Shown here one piece after another: positions 1 to 12,300 of a stretch of 64,000 nucleotides of DNA; position 1 is the first letter of the stretch, and every line of letters starts with the position of its first letter. The notes under the pieces were generated by a model that had not been told where the DNA came from, made no database searches, and saw only the letters and a program-made list of their open reading frames with translations. The position numbers and the translations under genes were made by a program. Location of the stretch: the NCBI RefSeq assembly GCF_028554725.1, contig NC_071671.1, forward strand, positions 15,375,501 through 15,439,500. Reading direction: 5' to 3'. The stretch comes from Zeugodacus cucurbitae (taxonomy: Eukaryota; Arthropoda; Insecta; Diptera; Tephritidae).

Positions 1-2
1 GA

Positions 3-3000
3 AAAATAAGTTCTCGACAGAATTGCAATTGCTGCCAAATGACAGGACATGACATCCTTAGATGTGAAAAATTTAAAAAATTAACTGTCGAACGTCGATT
101 AGAGGTAGTCCGCAAAAATCAGCTATGTTTCAGATGCTTAGGACAACACGCACCAAGGAATTGTATCAAAACTTGGAAATGCAGGGTATGTGAAAAATCA
201 CACAATACGCTGCTACATGAAGACAAACCAAGTCAAAAAATATCATCAAACATGACCAAGCAGAAAACAGCAGATACATTTTTAGCAACGGCAATCATTA
301 AGGTGGGAACGTTAGAACTAAGGGCCTTGATAGACAGCGGTTCGCAGAAAACTTTAATTTCTGAGGAAGCAGTGCAGATGTTAAGATTACCAAAAATAAA
401 AGTAACAACCGAGATAAGCGGCGTCTCAGCAGAATGCGTAGAAGTCTCGCGTCACAAAGTTCAATTGGAAATAAGACCCAGATTTGTTAGCAAGTTTGTA
501 GCAGAAACAGAAGCTCTGGTGCTATCTAAATTGCACAAAGCACTTCCAATAAAAATATTTGAAAAGAAGGCGTATATTTGGAAAAACAAATTACTAGCGG
601 ATCCAAATTTCAACAAACCAAGTCGTATTGATGTGGTCATTGGAGCTGATTTATATCCAAAGATAATGAAAGCAGGCATAATAAAAGCTGATGGATTATT
701 AGGACAGGCCACAATGCTGGGTTGGATTGTGTCTGGGAATATTGAAAGATCCAGAAGCAAAGAAGTAATAGCAGCAATGACAACGCTTAAACTAGAGGAA
801 TTAGAAAGATTCTGGGAAATGGAAGAAGATGAAGAGGAGCCTAAACCAGAAGATGACATATGCGAACAAAATTATATACAGACGACAACACGTGATTTAA
901 CAGATAGACGATTTGTTGTGGCCATACCATTTAAAAAGGAGAAAGAACTTGGAGAATCGAGGAAGACAGCGGTTGCACGACTTATCAGTATGGAAAAGAA
1001 ATTTGATGCGAGAGAGGATCTAAAAGACGGTTACAAAAAGTTCATGCGGGAGTATCAAGAGATGGGACACATGAAGGAAGTAGAAAAGATGGGTCAAGGT
1101 AAATATTACTTGCCCCATCAAGCAGTAATTAAAAAGGAAAGCACAACAACAAAATTAAGAGTGGTCTTTGACGCATCTGCAAAAACAACAAATGGATACA
1201 GTTTGAACGACGTAATGCTAATCGGGCCAAGATTACAAAAAGACATTGTAGATATCATCGTAAAATGGCGTATGTGGCGTTATGTGATGAGTGCTGACGT
1301 CGAAAAGATGTATCGACAAATAAAAGTCAGAGAGGAAGATCAAGAATACCAGTATATTCTATGGAGAGAAAATCCGCAGGAGAAAATAAAAGAGTTTAAA
1401 CTTACAACAGTCACATATGGCACAGCAGCAGCACCATTTTTAGCAGTAAGAACGTTACACGAGATTGGGAACATTTACTGCAAAGACAATAAAAACGTAC
1501 ATGATGTTATAAAGAACGATTTTTACATGGACGATCTCATGACAGGAGGTCACACTATTCGAGACTGTAAAGAATTACGCGAGAAACTAATGCAAACTTT
1601 ACAGTGTGCAGGATTTCATTTGAGAAAATGGTTATCAAATAATCCTGAAATAATTGATGAATATACACAGGAGGCAAATGAAATTATTCAAATCGAAGAA
1701 ACGGATTCGGTAAAAACATTGGGATTACAATGGGAACCAAAACGGGATCTTTTTAAGTTCAAGGCAGCAACACAACAGATAGAAAAAATAACCAAACGGA
1801 CAATGTTATCACAATTGGCCAAAATATTTGATCCACTTGGATGGCTTGCACCAGTAACAATTGTAGGCAGATGCTTTATGCAAAAACTTTGGTCGGCTGG
1901 TGGATCTTGGGACGAGCCATTAAACAAAGAGTTAGAAGAAGAGTGGCTGAAATTCGCTAAACAATTGGATGCATTAGATGAAATAACTATTCCACGCTGG
2001 ATCGGTACAAATAGCAACACCAAGTTGGAATTGCACGCATTTGGAGACGCATCTGATAAAGCATATGCAGCAGTAATATATGCAAAAGTGGGACAGCAAG
2101 TGACACTGTTGCTAGCCAAAAGCAAAGTGAACCCTATTAAAAATAGAAAAACAATACCCAAATTAGAACTTTGCGGTGCACATCTACTGGCTATTATATT
2201 GAATAGAGTCAAGAAGACATTGAATTTGCAATGTAAAATGTACGCATGGAGTGATTCAATGGTTACACTGGCATGGATCCAAAATAAAAACAACAAAGAG
2301 AAGTTTATACGCACCAGAGTAAACTATATTAATGAAATGATTCCGGAAGCCGAATGGAAGTATGTAAAATCGAGTGAAAATCCAGCAGATGTTGCATCAA
2401 GAGGGACATCACCTGAAAAATTGTTACAACATAAGCTATGGTTGCAAGGACCGTCGTGGCTTCAATTAAATGCAGATCACTGGCCGAAAGGGATAGAAGA
2501 AAAAATTATTACTACAACTACAACAACGGAAGAGAGAAGATTCTCTTCAATAATACAAAAGTTTTCAGACCTAGGAAAACTAATTAGAGTGATAGCATAT
2601 GTGATGCGATTCACTAATAAACTTCGAAGAAAAACAATAAAAGCGGATTATTTAACAGTAGACGAGATGCAATTAGCAAAGAAAAATATAATTAAAATGC
2701 AACAAAATTTGGATTTCTATGATGAAATACGACAATTAAAAAATGGCAAGGTATTGGATAGGAAAAACAAACTATCAACATTATATCCTTTTGTGGATAA
2801 AGATGGCATTTTAAGAGTAGGAGGAAGACTACAAAATTCTGAAATCTGTTATGCCACTAAACATCCAATCATACTCAAGAATTGTGAACTAGCGAATTTG
2901 ATAATACAGGAAGCACATAAAACAACATTACATGGAGGCATTAGTTTAATGCGGACACACATCAGGAGAGAGTTCTGGATCATTCGCATGAAAAGTCAAC

Positions 3001-5810
3001 TAAAGGAGTATGTGAGAAAATGTGTTCGATGCACTCGATATAAGCAAGAAGTAGTAACACAATTAATGGGAAATTTGCCATCATGTCGAGTTATTCCTAG
3101 TCATCCATTTAATAATACAGGAGTGGATTATGCAGGACCATTTCAAATACGCTGTTCAAAAGGTAGAGGCCAAAAATCATACAAAGGATATATTGCTGTC
3201 TTTGTATGCTTGGTGACGAAGGCAATTCATCTGGAAGCCGTAAGCGATTTAACAACGGAAACATTTTTGGCAGCATTACGGCGTTTCTTTGCGAGAAGAG
3301 GAAAAAGTGCTAATATGTATTCAGACAATGGCACGAACTTTGTGGGAGCAGCTAAATTTTTGGACAAAGACTTAAAACTGGTTATTGCAAACAACAAAGT
3401 TATTGCACCTATTATGGAGAGAGAAGGTATCAAGTGGCATTTTATTCCCCCGGCAAGTCCTCACTTTGGAGGAATTTGGGAGGCAGGTGTTAAATCTATG
3501 AAATATCACCTTAAGCGGATTATAGGTGATAGTACTCTCACATATGAAGAGTTAACTACGCTGTTAACACAAATTGAGGCAGTTTTAAATTCACGTCCGC
3601 TTTATACAACTGGAGAAGATTGCGAAGATCACAATATACTCACTCCAGGACATTTTTTAATTGGAAGAACATTACTGAGTGCGCCAGAACCGTTTCAAGA
3701 AACTACATTGACAACGTTGGATAGATGGAGTCTTCTGCAAAAAATGAAATACCAATTTTGGAAGAATTGGAAAGAGGAATATTTGCATACTTTACAACAA
3801 AGGTATAAATGGAAACTACCGATGAGCAATATAAAAGAGGGACAAATTGTGTTGCTAAAAAACGAGACTTCTCATCCAGCAAAATGGCCGATGGGAAAAA
3901 TTATTGAAACGCATAAAGGATCTGATGGAATAGTGAGAGTAGTAACCATTCAGACACAAGATAGTGCTGTGAAAAGGCCTATCAGTAAAATATGTCCACT
4001 CTACTCGGAAGAAAAAGAGAAAAGTTTACAACAAGAAAACTTAAAAAATTGTAGACGCAGAAAGATAACTACAATGTCGGTAATAGCTTGCATGCTTTTA
4101 CTAATGCAAACAGCGATGACAACGAAGATTGGCGGAGATGTTCGCATAAAAGAGATACCTAGCAAAAGTGCTATATATCTAGAGAAAACTGCCATGGTTG
4201 ATATTGAAATGTCTACGTGGAACTTAGTAGTATATTACAACATAGAACCCTACTTCAACCAAATGGACAGAATAGCCAATTACATTGCGAGAATGAAAAC
4301 ACAATGTCATCTTCTTAACAATTTTGAATCAAGCTGTGATATGATGAACTCCGCACTAGAAAAAAGGTTCAAGGCATTGGAAATGGATAATAATCTTTTA
4401 CTACAACCAAAAAGGGCACGTCGAGCACCGTTTGAGTTTGTAGGCACTATTCATCACATTCTGTTTGGAACAATGGATGCAGATGATCGAAAAGAGTTAG
4501 AACAAGACCTAACTAATTTATTAGATAACGAGAAGAATTTGAAACAATTGATCCAGAAACAGACGTCTGTCATTGATTCATCATTGAATATTATGAAGAA
4601 ATCGCAAGAAGAAATGCGAGAAACTTTCGTTAAAATGAATGGACAATTGAATTTATTCTACTCAGAATTAATAAAAAATCTGAACGCCGAGAGGATGGCA
4701 TTAATGTATCAAATGATGGTAACACAACTCGATATGACATTAACGGAATGTGAAAATATTCAATCATCAATTATCAATTTATTAATTGATATTAACCATG
4801 GGCATTTAAACCCACAACTTTTAAGACCAACTCAAATGAGTGAAGAAATATCGAAAATTAGAAACGAAGTTTCACCCAAGTTAAAACTTCTGGGAGCGCA
4901 AAAGGAAGAAATACTAAAAAATGTATACAAACTGATGAGAGGAAAAGGAATTATAATGGATAATAGAGTAGTAATCAAAACAACCATTCCATTATTCGCA
5001 CGTGAAACGTCAACATTATATAGAGTTATTCCAATTCCCTTTCAACATGATGAAGAAATGACGATTCCAATAATAAAAGGAAACTACCTAATTTACAACT
5101 TCGGTTTAGATGCATACAATTTGTTACAACAAGCAGAATTGGATAGATGTGATACAAGTTTAGACAACCAATACATATGTAAAGGAAGCTGGCCTTGGAA
5201 ACCATCTTCAGACCAGTCATGTGAAATCGCGGTATTACGTGGCATGACAACAAAGAACTGTTTATTCAAAAAAGGGCATTGGACTAGCTTTTGGATAAAA
5301 CTTCAAAATGGCAATACTTGGCTTTACAATATATTTTCAAATGGAACTATAGATATAGAATGCAGCAAATCAAAAGAATTTTTCAATATACCAGCGAAAG
5401 GCATAATGGAGTTAGGAGAAGGATGCACTGGCCGATACAAAGGAGTTATTCTTGCGGCTTCACAACATTTTAACTCACAAAAGGTAATTGAAGCACCTGT
5501 AAATCAACCGATGATGGAAGTAAACGAAGTACCCAACCCTCAAGTAATTGTTCAACAAGAGACTTTAACTACAAGTATAAACGAAATCAAGGAGTTACAA
5601 AACATTGTGAAACAACTCAAAAAAGAAAACATCGAATTAAAAGAGGTCAAAATACATCATGTTACCGGACACGTCTCATTGGTACTTTTTATGATCGGTG
5701 TGCTGGTGGCAATCATCATTTATTATCGACTAAAAACCAGGCGACGATTACAAGCTGCAGTCACCTTTCCAGGAGTCACTTTTGTCGCCCGGGAGAATGT
5801 TCAAAAATGA
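3..5810 (+). CDS. roo-like BEL/Pao retrotransposon polyprotein (gag C-terminus, pol, env-like), 5' end outside window
   Basis: Seen: one open frame without a stop. The first ATG in the window is at 39, but codons from 3 to 38 are open and encode the start of a first zinc knuckle (C-x-C-C...GH...C), so the true start lies upstream. Residues below count from the ATG at 39. Domains in order: a second knuckle C30-x2-C33-x3-H37-x4-C42; retropepsin-type protease LIDSGS (D99); reverse transcriptase with VVFDASA near 374 and YMDD near 497; RNase H with FGDAS (D670); integrase with an HHCC finger (about 965-1000) and D1030, D1096, E1148; then an envelope-like part with a hydrophobic leader from M1346, a furin-type site KRARR at 1458-1462, a fusion-peptide-like segment and coiled coil after it, and a membrane anchor near 1876-1898. 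Known: BEL/Pao elements have this order, and roo-type members carry an env related to insect errantivirus/baculovirus F proteins. Inferred: the frame is undamaged, so the insertion is recent. Production of separate gag/pol/env products from one frame would need proteolysis or splicing, which the sequence does not show. Confidence 0.93.
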   Translation, partial: KISSRQNCNCCQMTGHDILRCEKFKKLTVERRLEVVRKNQLCFRCLGQHAPRNCIKTWKCRVCEKSHNTLLHEDKPSQKISSNMTKQKTADTFLATAIIKVGTLELRALIDSGSQKTLISEEAVQMLRLPKIKVTTEISGVSAECVEVSRHKVQLEIRPRFVSKFVAETEALVLSKLHKALPIKIFEKKAYIWKNKLLADPNFNKPSRIDVVIGADLYPKIMKAGIIKADGLLGQATMLGWIVSGNIERSRSKEVIAAMTTLKLEELERFWEMEEDEEEPKPEDDICEQNYIQTTTRDLTDRRFVVAIPFKKEKELGESRKTAVARLISMEKKFDAREDLKDGYKKFMREYQEMGHMKEVEKMGQGKYYLPHQAVIKKESTTTKLRVVFDASAKTTNGYSLNDVMLIGPRLQKDIVDIIVKWRMWRYVMSADVEKMYRQIKVREEDQEYQYILWRENPQEKIKEFKLTTVTYGTAAAPFLAVRTLHEIGNIYCKDNKNVHDVIKNDFYMDDLMTGGHTIRDCKELREKLMQTLQCAGFHLRKWLSNNPEIIDEYTQEANEIIQIEETDSVKTLGLQWEPKRDLFKFKAATQQIEKITKRTMLSQLAKIFDPLGWLAPVTIVGRCFMQKLWSAGGSWDEPLNKELEEEWLKFAKQLDALDEITIPRWIGTNSNTKLELHAFGDASDKAYAAVIYAKVGQQVTLLLAKSKVNPIKNRKTIPKLELCGAHLLAIILNRVKKTLNLQCKMYAWSDSMVTLAWIQNKNNKEKFIRTRVNYINEMIPEAEWKYVKSSENPADVASRGTSPEKLLQHKLWLQGPSWLQLNADHWPKGIEEKIITTTTTTEERRFSSIIQKFSDLGKLIRVIAYVMRFTNKLRRKTIKADYLTVDEMQLAKKNIIKMQQNLDFYDEIRQLKNGKVLDRKNKLSTLYPFVDKDGILRVGGRLQNSEICYATKHPIILKNCELANLIIQEAHKTTLHGGISLMRTHIRREFWIIRMKSQLKEYVRKCVRCTRYKQEVVTQLMGNLPSCRVIPSHPFNNTGVDYAGPFQIRCSKGRGQKSYKGYIAVFVCLVTKAIHLEAVSDLTTETFLAALRRFFARRGKSANMYSDNGTNFVGAAKFLDKDLKLVIANNKVIAPIMEREGIKWHFIPPASPHFGGIWEAGVKSMKYHLKRIIGDSTLTYEELTTLLTQIEAVLNSRPLYTTGEDCEDHNILTPGHFLIGRTLLSAPEPFQETTLTTLDRWSLLQKMKYQFWKNWKEEYLHTLQQRYKWKLPMSNIKEGQIVLLKNETSHPAKWPMGKIIETHKGSDGIVRVVTIQTQDSAVKRPISKICPLYSEEKEKSLQQENLKNCRRRKITTMSVIACMLLLMQTAMTTKIGGDVRIKEIPSKSAIYLEKTAMVDIEMSTWNLVVYYNIEPYFNQMDRIANYIARMKTQCHLLNNFESSCDMMNSALEKRFKALEMDNNLLLQPKRARRAPFEFVGTIHHILFGTMDADDRKELEQDLTNLLDNEKNLKQLIQKQTSVIDSSLNIMKKSQEEMRETFVKMNGQLNLFYSELIKNLNAERMALMYQMMVTQLDMTLTECENIQSSIINLLIDINHGHLNPQLLRPTQMSEEISKIRNEVSPKLKLLGAQKEEILKNVYKLMRGKGIIMDNRVVIKTTIPLFARETSTLYRVIPIPFQHDEEMTIPIIKGNYLIYNFGLDAYNLLQQAELDRCDTSLDNQYICKGSWPWKPSSDQSCEIAVLRGMTTKNCLFKKGHWTSFWIKLQNGNTWLYNIFSNGTIDIECSKSKEFFNIPAKGIMELGEGCTGRYKGVILAASQHFNSQKVIEAPVNQPMMEVNEVPNPQVIVQQETLTTSINEIKELQNIVKQLKKENIELKEVKIHHVTGHVSLVLFMIGVLVAIIIYYRLKTRRRLQAAVTFPGVTFVARENVQK

Positions 5811-6341
5811 ACATGTATGTTGGCGTCAAAAAGCCACACTTAGTTTTTATGCAGCAATACATTTAGTTTTTTATTACTCTACATATTAAGAATATTAAAT
5901 AAGAAAAATGTAATAACACATACAGTCCACTGAACATAAATATGTATGTTAAAATATATTTAACGAACATACATACATTCATACATATAATACATACATT
6001 TATATATACAACGTACATATATTTATATGAGGCACGCATGCATCTATATGCAACATGCATGCACTCAACAAACACATTTATATGTATGCACAAGATAACC
6101 TATTGGTTATAAAAATACATTTGAGCAATTGCTTGTGTGCATTTGAAATAACCCCTTATCGTGCAACATATAAAATATACATATAGACATACACACATAC
6201 ATATATAATTAGTTCTTAAGATAATTCTAAAATTTGTATATAAGTAAGTAAAAAACCAAAATAAAATCAGAATGAAATAATTTCTCAATAAAGCTAGACT
6301 ATCATTTATTTTCCCCCACCAGCGGTAAGAAATATTTGACA
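5798..6341 (+). repeat. 3' LTR of the roo-like element (right end approximate)
   Basis: The LTR is placed to start at TGTTCAAAAATGAACA, right after a purine run GGGAGAA (5791-5797) that fits a polypurine tract. TG plus the TGTTCA...TGAACA symmetry resembles the start of roo LTRs. The env stop codon (5808-5810) therefore lies inside the LTR. The LTR is AT-rich with many ATACAT/ATATGT motifs (about 5940-6080) and carries AATAAA at 6287-6292. The right end is a guess at the TTGACA near 6341. The 5' LTR and both target duplications are outside the window or unrecognised, so the exact end cannot be proven here. Confidence 0.6.
6287..6292 (+). promoter_or_regulatory. polyadenylation signal AATAAA in the 3' LTR
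   Basis: AATAAA lies about 50 bp before the inferred end of the LTR. In LTR elements the R/U5 boundary sits shortly after this signal, so it probably ends the element's transcript. Confidence 0.4.
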
Positions 6342-9300
6342 CAGCTAGTTTTAACATAGTTCTACAGCCACACACTCCATTTTAAACACTTTTGGGCGCA
6401 TATTTATCGACTGGTGGTGTATTATTCTAATTTATTTTATTGTTGTGCTGGCAGTTAAAGTACTATATGCAGTAATTTGCAAACTGTTTTCATTTAATTT
6501 TCACCCAAAAATAGGATTTTCATTACTCCCGCCGTAAAAGGAAGAGCTCGCAATCGGCAGTTGTTAGATGTTTGCAAACTGCAGTTACTAGTACTTGCAT
6601 AAGTTCTCGTTTATTTACATTAAACAAGCGCTGCTGCGCAAACCCGCCAACTGCGGGCCGGCTTTCACCTCGTCTTGTCTAAAGCATTTTTGCGTTTTTG
6701 GCCAGCAGCCAAGTCGATTTTTAGTTCAGACATTTCACAGCTGTGGCTGTTTTGCTTTGACTAGCCAACAAAAATGAATGCGTCTGTTCAAATATCCTTT
6801 AACGGTTTTCGCATACCTAAATACATACAAAACGTGTAGTGCCGTTATCGATTCGGAAATGTCTGCTTGGCTCGTGAATATGCGGCAAGGGAGGTCAAAT
6901 ACCTCAACGAAAGGATTGCGCATGCAGCCATTTAGTGAAATTCCAAAGCGGTTGCGTGGCAGCAGAGTCTGGCTTACGTATAAACTAGTATATTTGTAAA
7001 TATATTGGTATTTTTGTATGATCTAAGCTCTTCGAAGAGTGCGAAGCTCCTAAAGCCACATATTTTAACCCCCCCGCCCACTATATCTATGTATATGCAA
7101 ATGAGCTATTGATTTTCACCTGAATGGCGCCTGTGTTCCTCAGTATTCGAGAAAGCCCTCATAAATATATGTCCTTAAATTGCTATGTAAATAGTTCTGT
7201 TTATAAAAACCACCCGCAAAACCTATTTATGTCTGCGCTTTCATATGCGCCGCACGTTCGATCGCAATCAAGTAAGTACAAAGGTTTAAAGCAAAATAAA
7301 AAACGTAACTTCTAGACGCTTGACCTTGCGAAGTGAAGTGCATCGAATTGTACAAATGTAACATACATTATTTGAGAAATTTGATTTTTGTGGCGTCACA
7401 TCAAACAGTCGCAGGAAAACAAAAACCAATATACAGCTAGTGAATAGTTGTTTTGCTTCATTACTCTCACTTTTTGTGAGTATGCCTTCAATTATTGGAA
7501 AAATTTAATCCCTACTAGAGACACTATTGATCTCAGAGATCAGGCCAACAGATAAGAGGCATAGTAGCGGAATAATTTAAACTTTTTAAATTATATTTAT
7601 AATTTTATCATGGCAAATTGTTCTCTAAGTTCTTCATTCAGTAGTTCATTATTTTGTGGCAATATCTATGTTGAGATTCTAAAGAATATTTTTTTAATAT
7701 GCTATCTATTAATCTATTTAGAATATCTGCCATCCTAGCAAAAGCCGTTTTTCATAAGTATTAAGACTCGTTTAATATCGATAAAACCACGGAATATTTG
7801 ATTAGATTCTCTACATATATATTCATAAGAAATATTTCAGTTTACTCCGATAAGAAAATCTTTATTTTAAGCCAAGCCAACCTAGTGAACTTTTGTCCAG
7901 AAATTCCTCATAAAGATTGGCTTATGAGTCATTTTGGAATATTTGACTTTTTGAGTTACTTGGTTTTAGCGTTAACCAACAAAACGTTTACTAATCTCGT
8001 TGCAGTCGTGAAGCACTGTCTGCTGAAACCGAATATACTATCGATTGTTCGGCATTGTGTTGCATTGTTAATTGCCATCGGTCTGTCCGGCATACGATTT
8101 ATTCGTTGCAGCAGTTGCGTAGATAAGTGCGAATGTCACTGTGTATGGGAGATAGCGAATATCATTGTCGATATACATATTGCCCATAGCCTTGCTTTAT
8201 TTTTTATAAGTTTTCGCATACTGTGTGACCAATCACATAAATACATCGTCAACTTTTATCCATTCGCACGCCTGTCAGGGGCAGTTATATATATATATAT
8301 ATGCAAAAGTAGTAGCAACAGCGTAAGTGACAACAAAAACAATATATTTGGTTAGCCATGACCGTTGGCCCGCAGCAGCCAGTTGACCAAAATGTTGTTA
8401 AATAAGAGCAGCAATATTTGTATGTTGAAAGTGACCCTGAGCTACTACCTCCACCATCCACCCACGCATAAAATCCATTATTGTCTACCAGAGCTTAGGA
8501 ATTTTTTTTGTCTGCACATACATATGTTATATACTAACGAACAAAGTATCTAGATCTAATAAAATGGATATGTATAAATATTTTTTATATTTATATACGC
8601 CTGAGTATATCTAAATGCAATCCAATACTGAGTTCTGGCGGTGGTAAATCAGTTGCTACTTATAAACTTATATGCTTGAATACGTGGTCACAGTGGAACA
8701 AAAGTTGATAATAAATAAATAATATAGAACAAATTTTAACTAAACTTTATTCGGATTCCCCCTTCAGTTTCCTAGATAACTAAAATATTGCACATAACAA
8801 AGCTATGCCCGCGTATAAAAACACTCAAAACACATTTCTGCGTCTCGTTGTCGCGTGTTCGGCCATCTGCCACGCCCATCGAATGCCGCAAACAAGCTGT
8901 CAGATGTACGCCTATAGCCTACAGCGGCTACTAACATTTGGCCCTAACACACGACGTTTGGAAATACTTCTATGTATGTACATATGTAAGTATGTGCCAC
9001 AAGTCTTTGGCATGCTCGCAAATTTGTTTTGTTGAGGAGTTAGAGTTAAGCACCTCCATTGTCACCCGTGCATGATTTTAATAGGAAATATGCTAATTAG
9101 AACAAACTTACTCCTAATTTTTCTTGGCAGATGCACCAATTTATGAATTTGGAGGCAATATGTGCTAACAAACACCTTCACTAATGCCTTCTCCAGTGAT
9201 CAATGAAGTTATTATTATTAAATGAAATACATCTAGATGAAGACTAAACGTTTGAGAGAAGTTCGCTGAAGAATCGTGTCATATTCTGTAAAATTTTATA

Positions 9301-12300
9301 TAAGAACCCTTTGTCTAATAAAACACATTTAATTTGTACATTTCCTTCTTCTTTCTTTGCTGTTATATTTCGCTTTCTCTAACAATTTAACATCAGAAAG
9401 CATAACAAGGAAGGAAAGGAAGGAAGGGAAGAAACGTCAAATCTTAGAATATGTGATGAGTTGGAATAGCATTGATACAACAGCCACAGTTATACAAAAA
9501 GTTAAAGAGAGTTCTACACACGAAACGAAAAAAATTCAATCGATAAAATGGAAAACACTGCACTGTTTACTGCACAACGCGTGTCTTGCGAATATCGCAA
9601 GCGCCACCCATAGTGTCCACAGCAGCCAACCATTAGGGAGACAACAACAAAATGTCGAAAGCTATCAGACAAACTTAGACAATAAAACTAAAGATACTTA
9701 AATGAAACTTTATGGATAAACCTATAAATATATATATTGATGTATATATGTAGTTATGTAGTTATGTATATGACTTAATAAAAATAACAATAACACATTA
9801 TAATAAATATTATGCGCATCATCATTGTCCAACGCCTTATCATAAGCTTATGGAACAACTTAGTCATCGCCTTTGGCGTCAAAATAGCACGAACACATCG
9901 TCTTTCTTAGCTTGAATGTGGGTGCGTGTGTGTTTGACTGGCTGAGCGGTCTGGTAAGTATATTAAATATTATTATCAACATTAATGTAGTTCATTAAAC
10001 AATTTAACACGCCGCCATGGTAGGTCGGCAACGCAACAAGCCAACGGTGACCAAGAGGCATATACATATGTATAAGAGAGTGTGTGTGTGTAAGCATACT
10101 GCCAGGCATATGAGCTTGCAGACAGGCTGCTTGTATGCTGCGCGGTGACCAACAATAAAATTGCGGCAAAACAGATTAAATAATGGAGCTCATCAACGTT
10201 TTTTGTTTTTGTTGTTTTTTCAGTGTTTTTCATTTCAGCTCGCTCTTTTTCGCATAGCCAACTAAGTAATTTCGTGAGTGCGTGCGTGTAGTGTTTTTTT
10301 TTAACTTCGCCGCATATTAGGAACCTTACTTGTGCTGTTGTTGCTGCTATTTTGCTAGTCAATTTAGAGCACATTTAACATATAAACGCAAGTGGCAGAC
10401 CTCTGGAGTGCGTGTCCAGCAACAATAATTTTTGCTTAAAGTGCAGATCATAATCCAGCCGGTCCAATCACTAGGTTTCCTCATCAATCCCATCACTCGC
10501 AGCCTCGACCGTTGCTGGTGCCTCGTGCTACACTACCCAGACTTTGTTCTTACATATTCTCATATTACTTTGTTTTTGTTGTTTTAAGTTGTTTTTCGTT
10601 GTCATTTTCGCCAACTTGAATGCGTAGCTTGGGGGCGTGTCTCCCCAGCGATTTTGTTTATAATGTTGTACTCATTCATAGTGGCATTGAAAAATTGTCT
10701 GTCGTTTTGATTTATTTTGAAGTGCGTGCACTTTCTTTTGAGGTGTTGTAGTAGTCGTTGTTTTTTTTTTTTTTACATTGTACGAAACTCTTCGCAGAAG
10801 GTCTCACAGGCTTTTGGTGCGTGTAAAATATGTTGTAAGCGTACAATCATTGATACGCGTGTGAGCTGATTAATGAGCAGTGATTAGGCTTAAGTAATTG
10901 TAATTATGTTTATGGTTAGAAAAATTATAAGTTCGCTACAAGTCTTTAAAATGTTTTATTGCTTTGTTTGACGTGTGTGATAAAGCAACAAAAGAAAACA
11001 ATGACGGAAGGATTTTGGTTTAAAAATGTCACAGAAATGTTAGTGACTTAAAACAGGTAAGTTAGGATATTATTCGGAGTAACGAAAATTTCGGAGTCAT
11101 TTTCACAACCATATTTATTTACTATTTATTTGTAGACATATATAGGATGTAAATATTACAGAGAAAGCTACAAAGCAGCTGTGAATGGACTAAACATTAC
11201 AGTTGAGAGAGAAAGAGAAATAAATTGTGCTTTACGTACTGTCAATGTCCTTTATCGATTTTTAACAGCAGCGCTCTCTTGGAGTATGGACAGAGAAACC
11301 AAACCAAACAGGCCGATATTCAGTTTTGTGTTAGTGAAGCGACGTTCACAGCGCTGCCTAAAAAATGTAACAAAAGCAAATTAAAGTCTTATTATTGTTC
11401 CTACGAATGGGAGACAAAAAGACATTGCTCTGACAAATAAACCAGTATAAAAAGTTGTATCAGCTGTTAAAGCGCTCTGTAAGGATTTCGGATTCGGCTA
11501 TAATAGCGTAAAACGGTTCCTAAGCCAAATATATAAGGTGTTAACATAAGAGTAAATAACGGCAAGAACACTTCTGGTTTCCTATACAAAACCAACAGCC
11601 AGAAAGCAGAAGAAACGTGTTAATTGCAAAGCAGCTGAAGAAAACACCTTAAACATACCAAAAGCGGAAACACCACGACAATTCCGTTGTTCCATAGAAT
11701 TTATAGTCTTTTCGTTTTGTTCTTTTTCACTTTCATTTATTTATTCCCATTTGTTTCTATTTTTCCGCACTTTTTGCATTTTAGCACAAATTTGAATTAA
11801 TAGTTCAAAAATAATTTTTAATTTTTTATAAATTTGATTTATAACAAATTTATTTAAATCTTAAATAATATTTTAAGAGTACATATAATTATATTAACAT
11901 ACAATTTTGTTTAGCATTATTTTAAGTTTGTTAAGCACCCACACACACATATTAAATTAAATTAAATTAACGAAATAGTTACCTTCGATTTTTTTTTATT
12001 TTTATACGCATAATTTGTTATTATTTTTATTTCATCATCAGTTCCGTTCAACTCCAATCACGTTGATGACCATTAAATATAGATTTTGTACACATAACAC
12101 ACCCAATTTCACTGCTTTAATGTAAGACTCTATGAAATGACCATATAAACTTATTCACACACAAACTGCGTTTTGTTTTGAACCGCTTTTCCACCAGCCG
12201 CTTTGCACGTTGTCTCCCACAAATTCGCATCGCACGAAAACGGCAGGTCAGCTGAAGAACTTGCGAATGTGCTATGCTTTACGCCACTTTTGGAAAGTTA

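Noticed and set aside
461..2314. Minus-strand open frames of 132 and 208 codons
   Set aside because: They lie antisense to the pol frame and mirror its codons; no domain.
7798..8355. 185-codon plus-strand frame
   Set aside because: Composition is that of translated AT-rich DNA; no signal peptide logic, domain, splice sites or repeats that would support a gene.
9357..9701. 114-codon frame rich in lysine
   Set aside because: The lysine comes from an AAGG simple repeat; the rest is unstructured.
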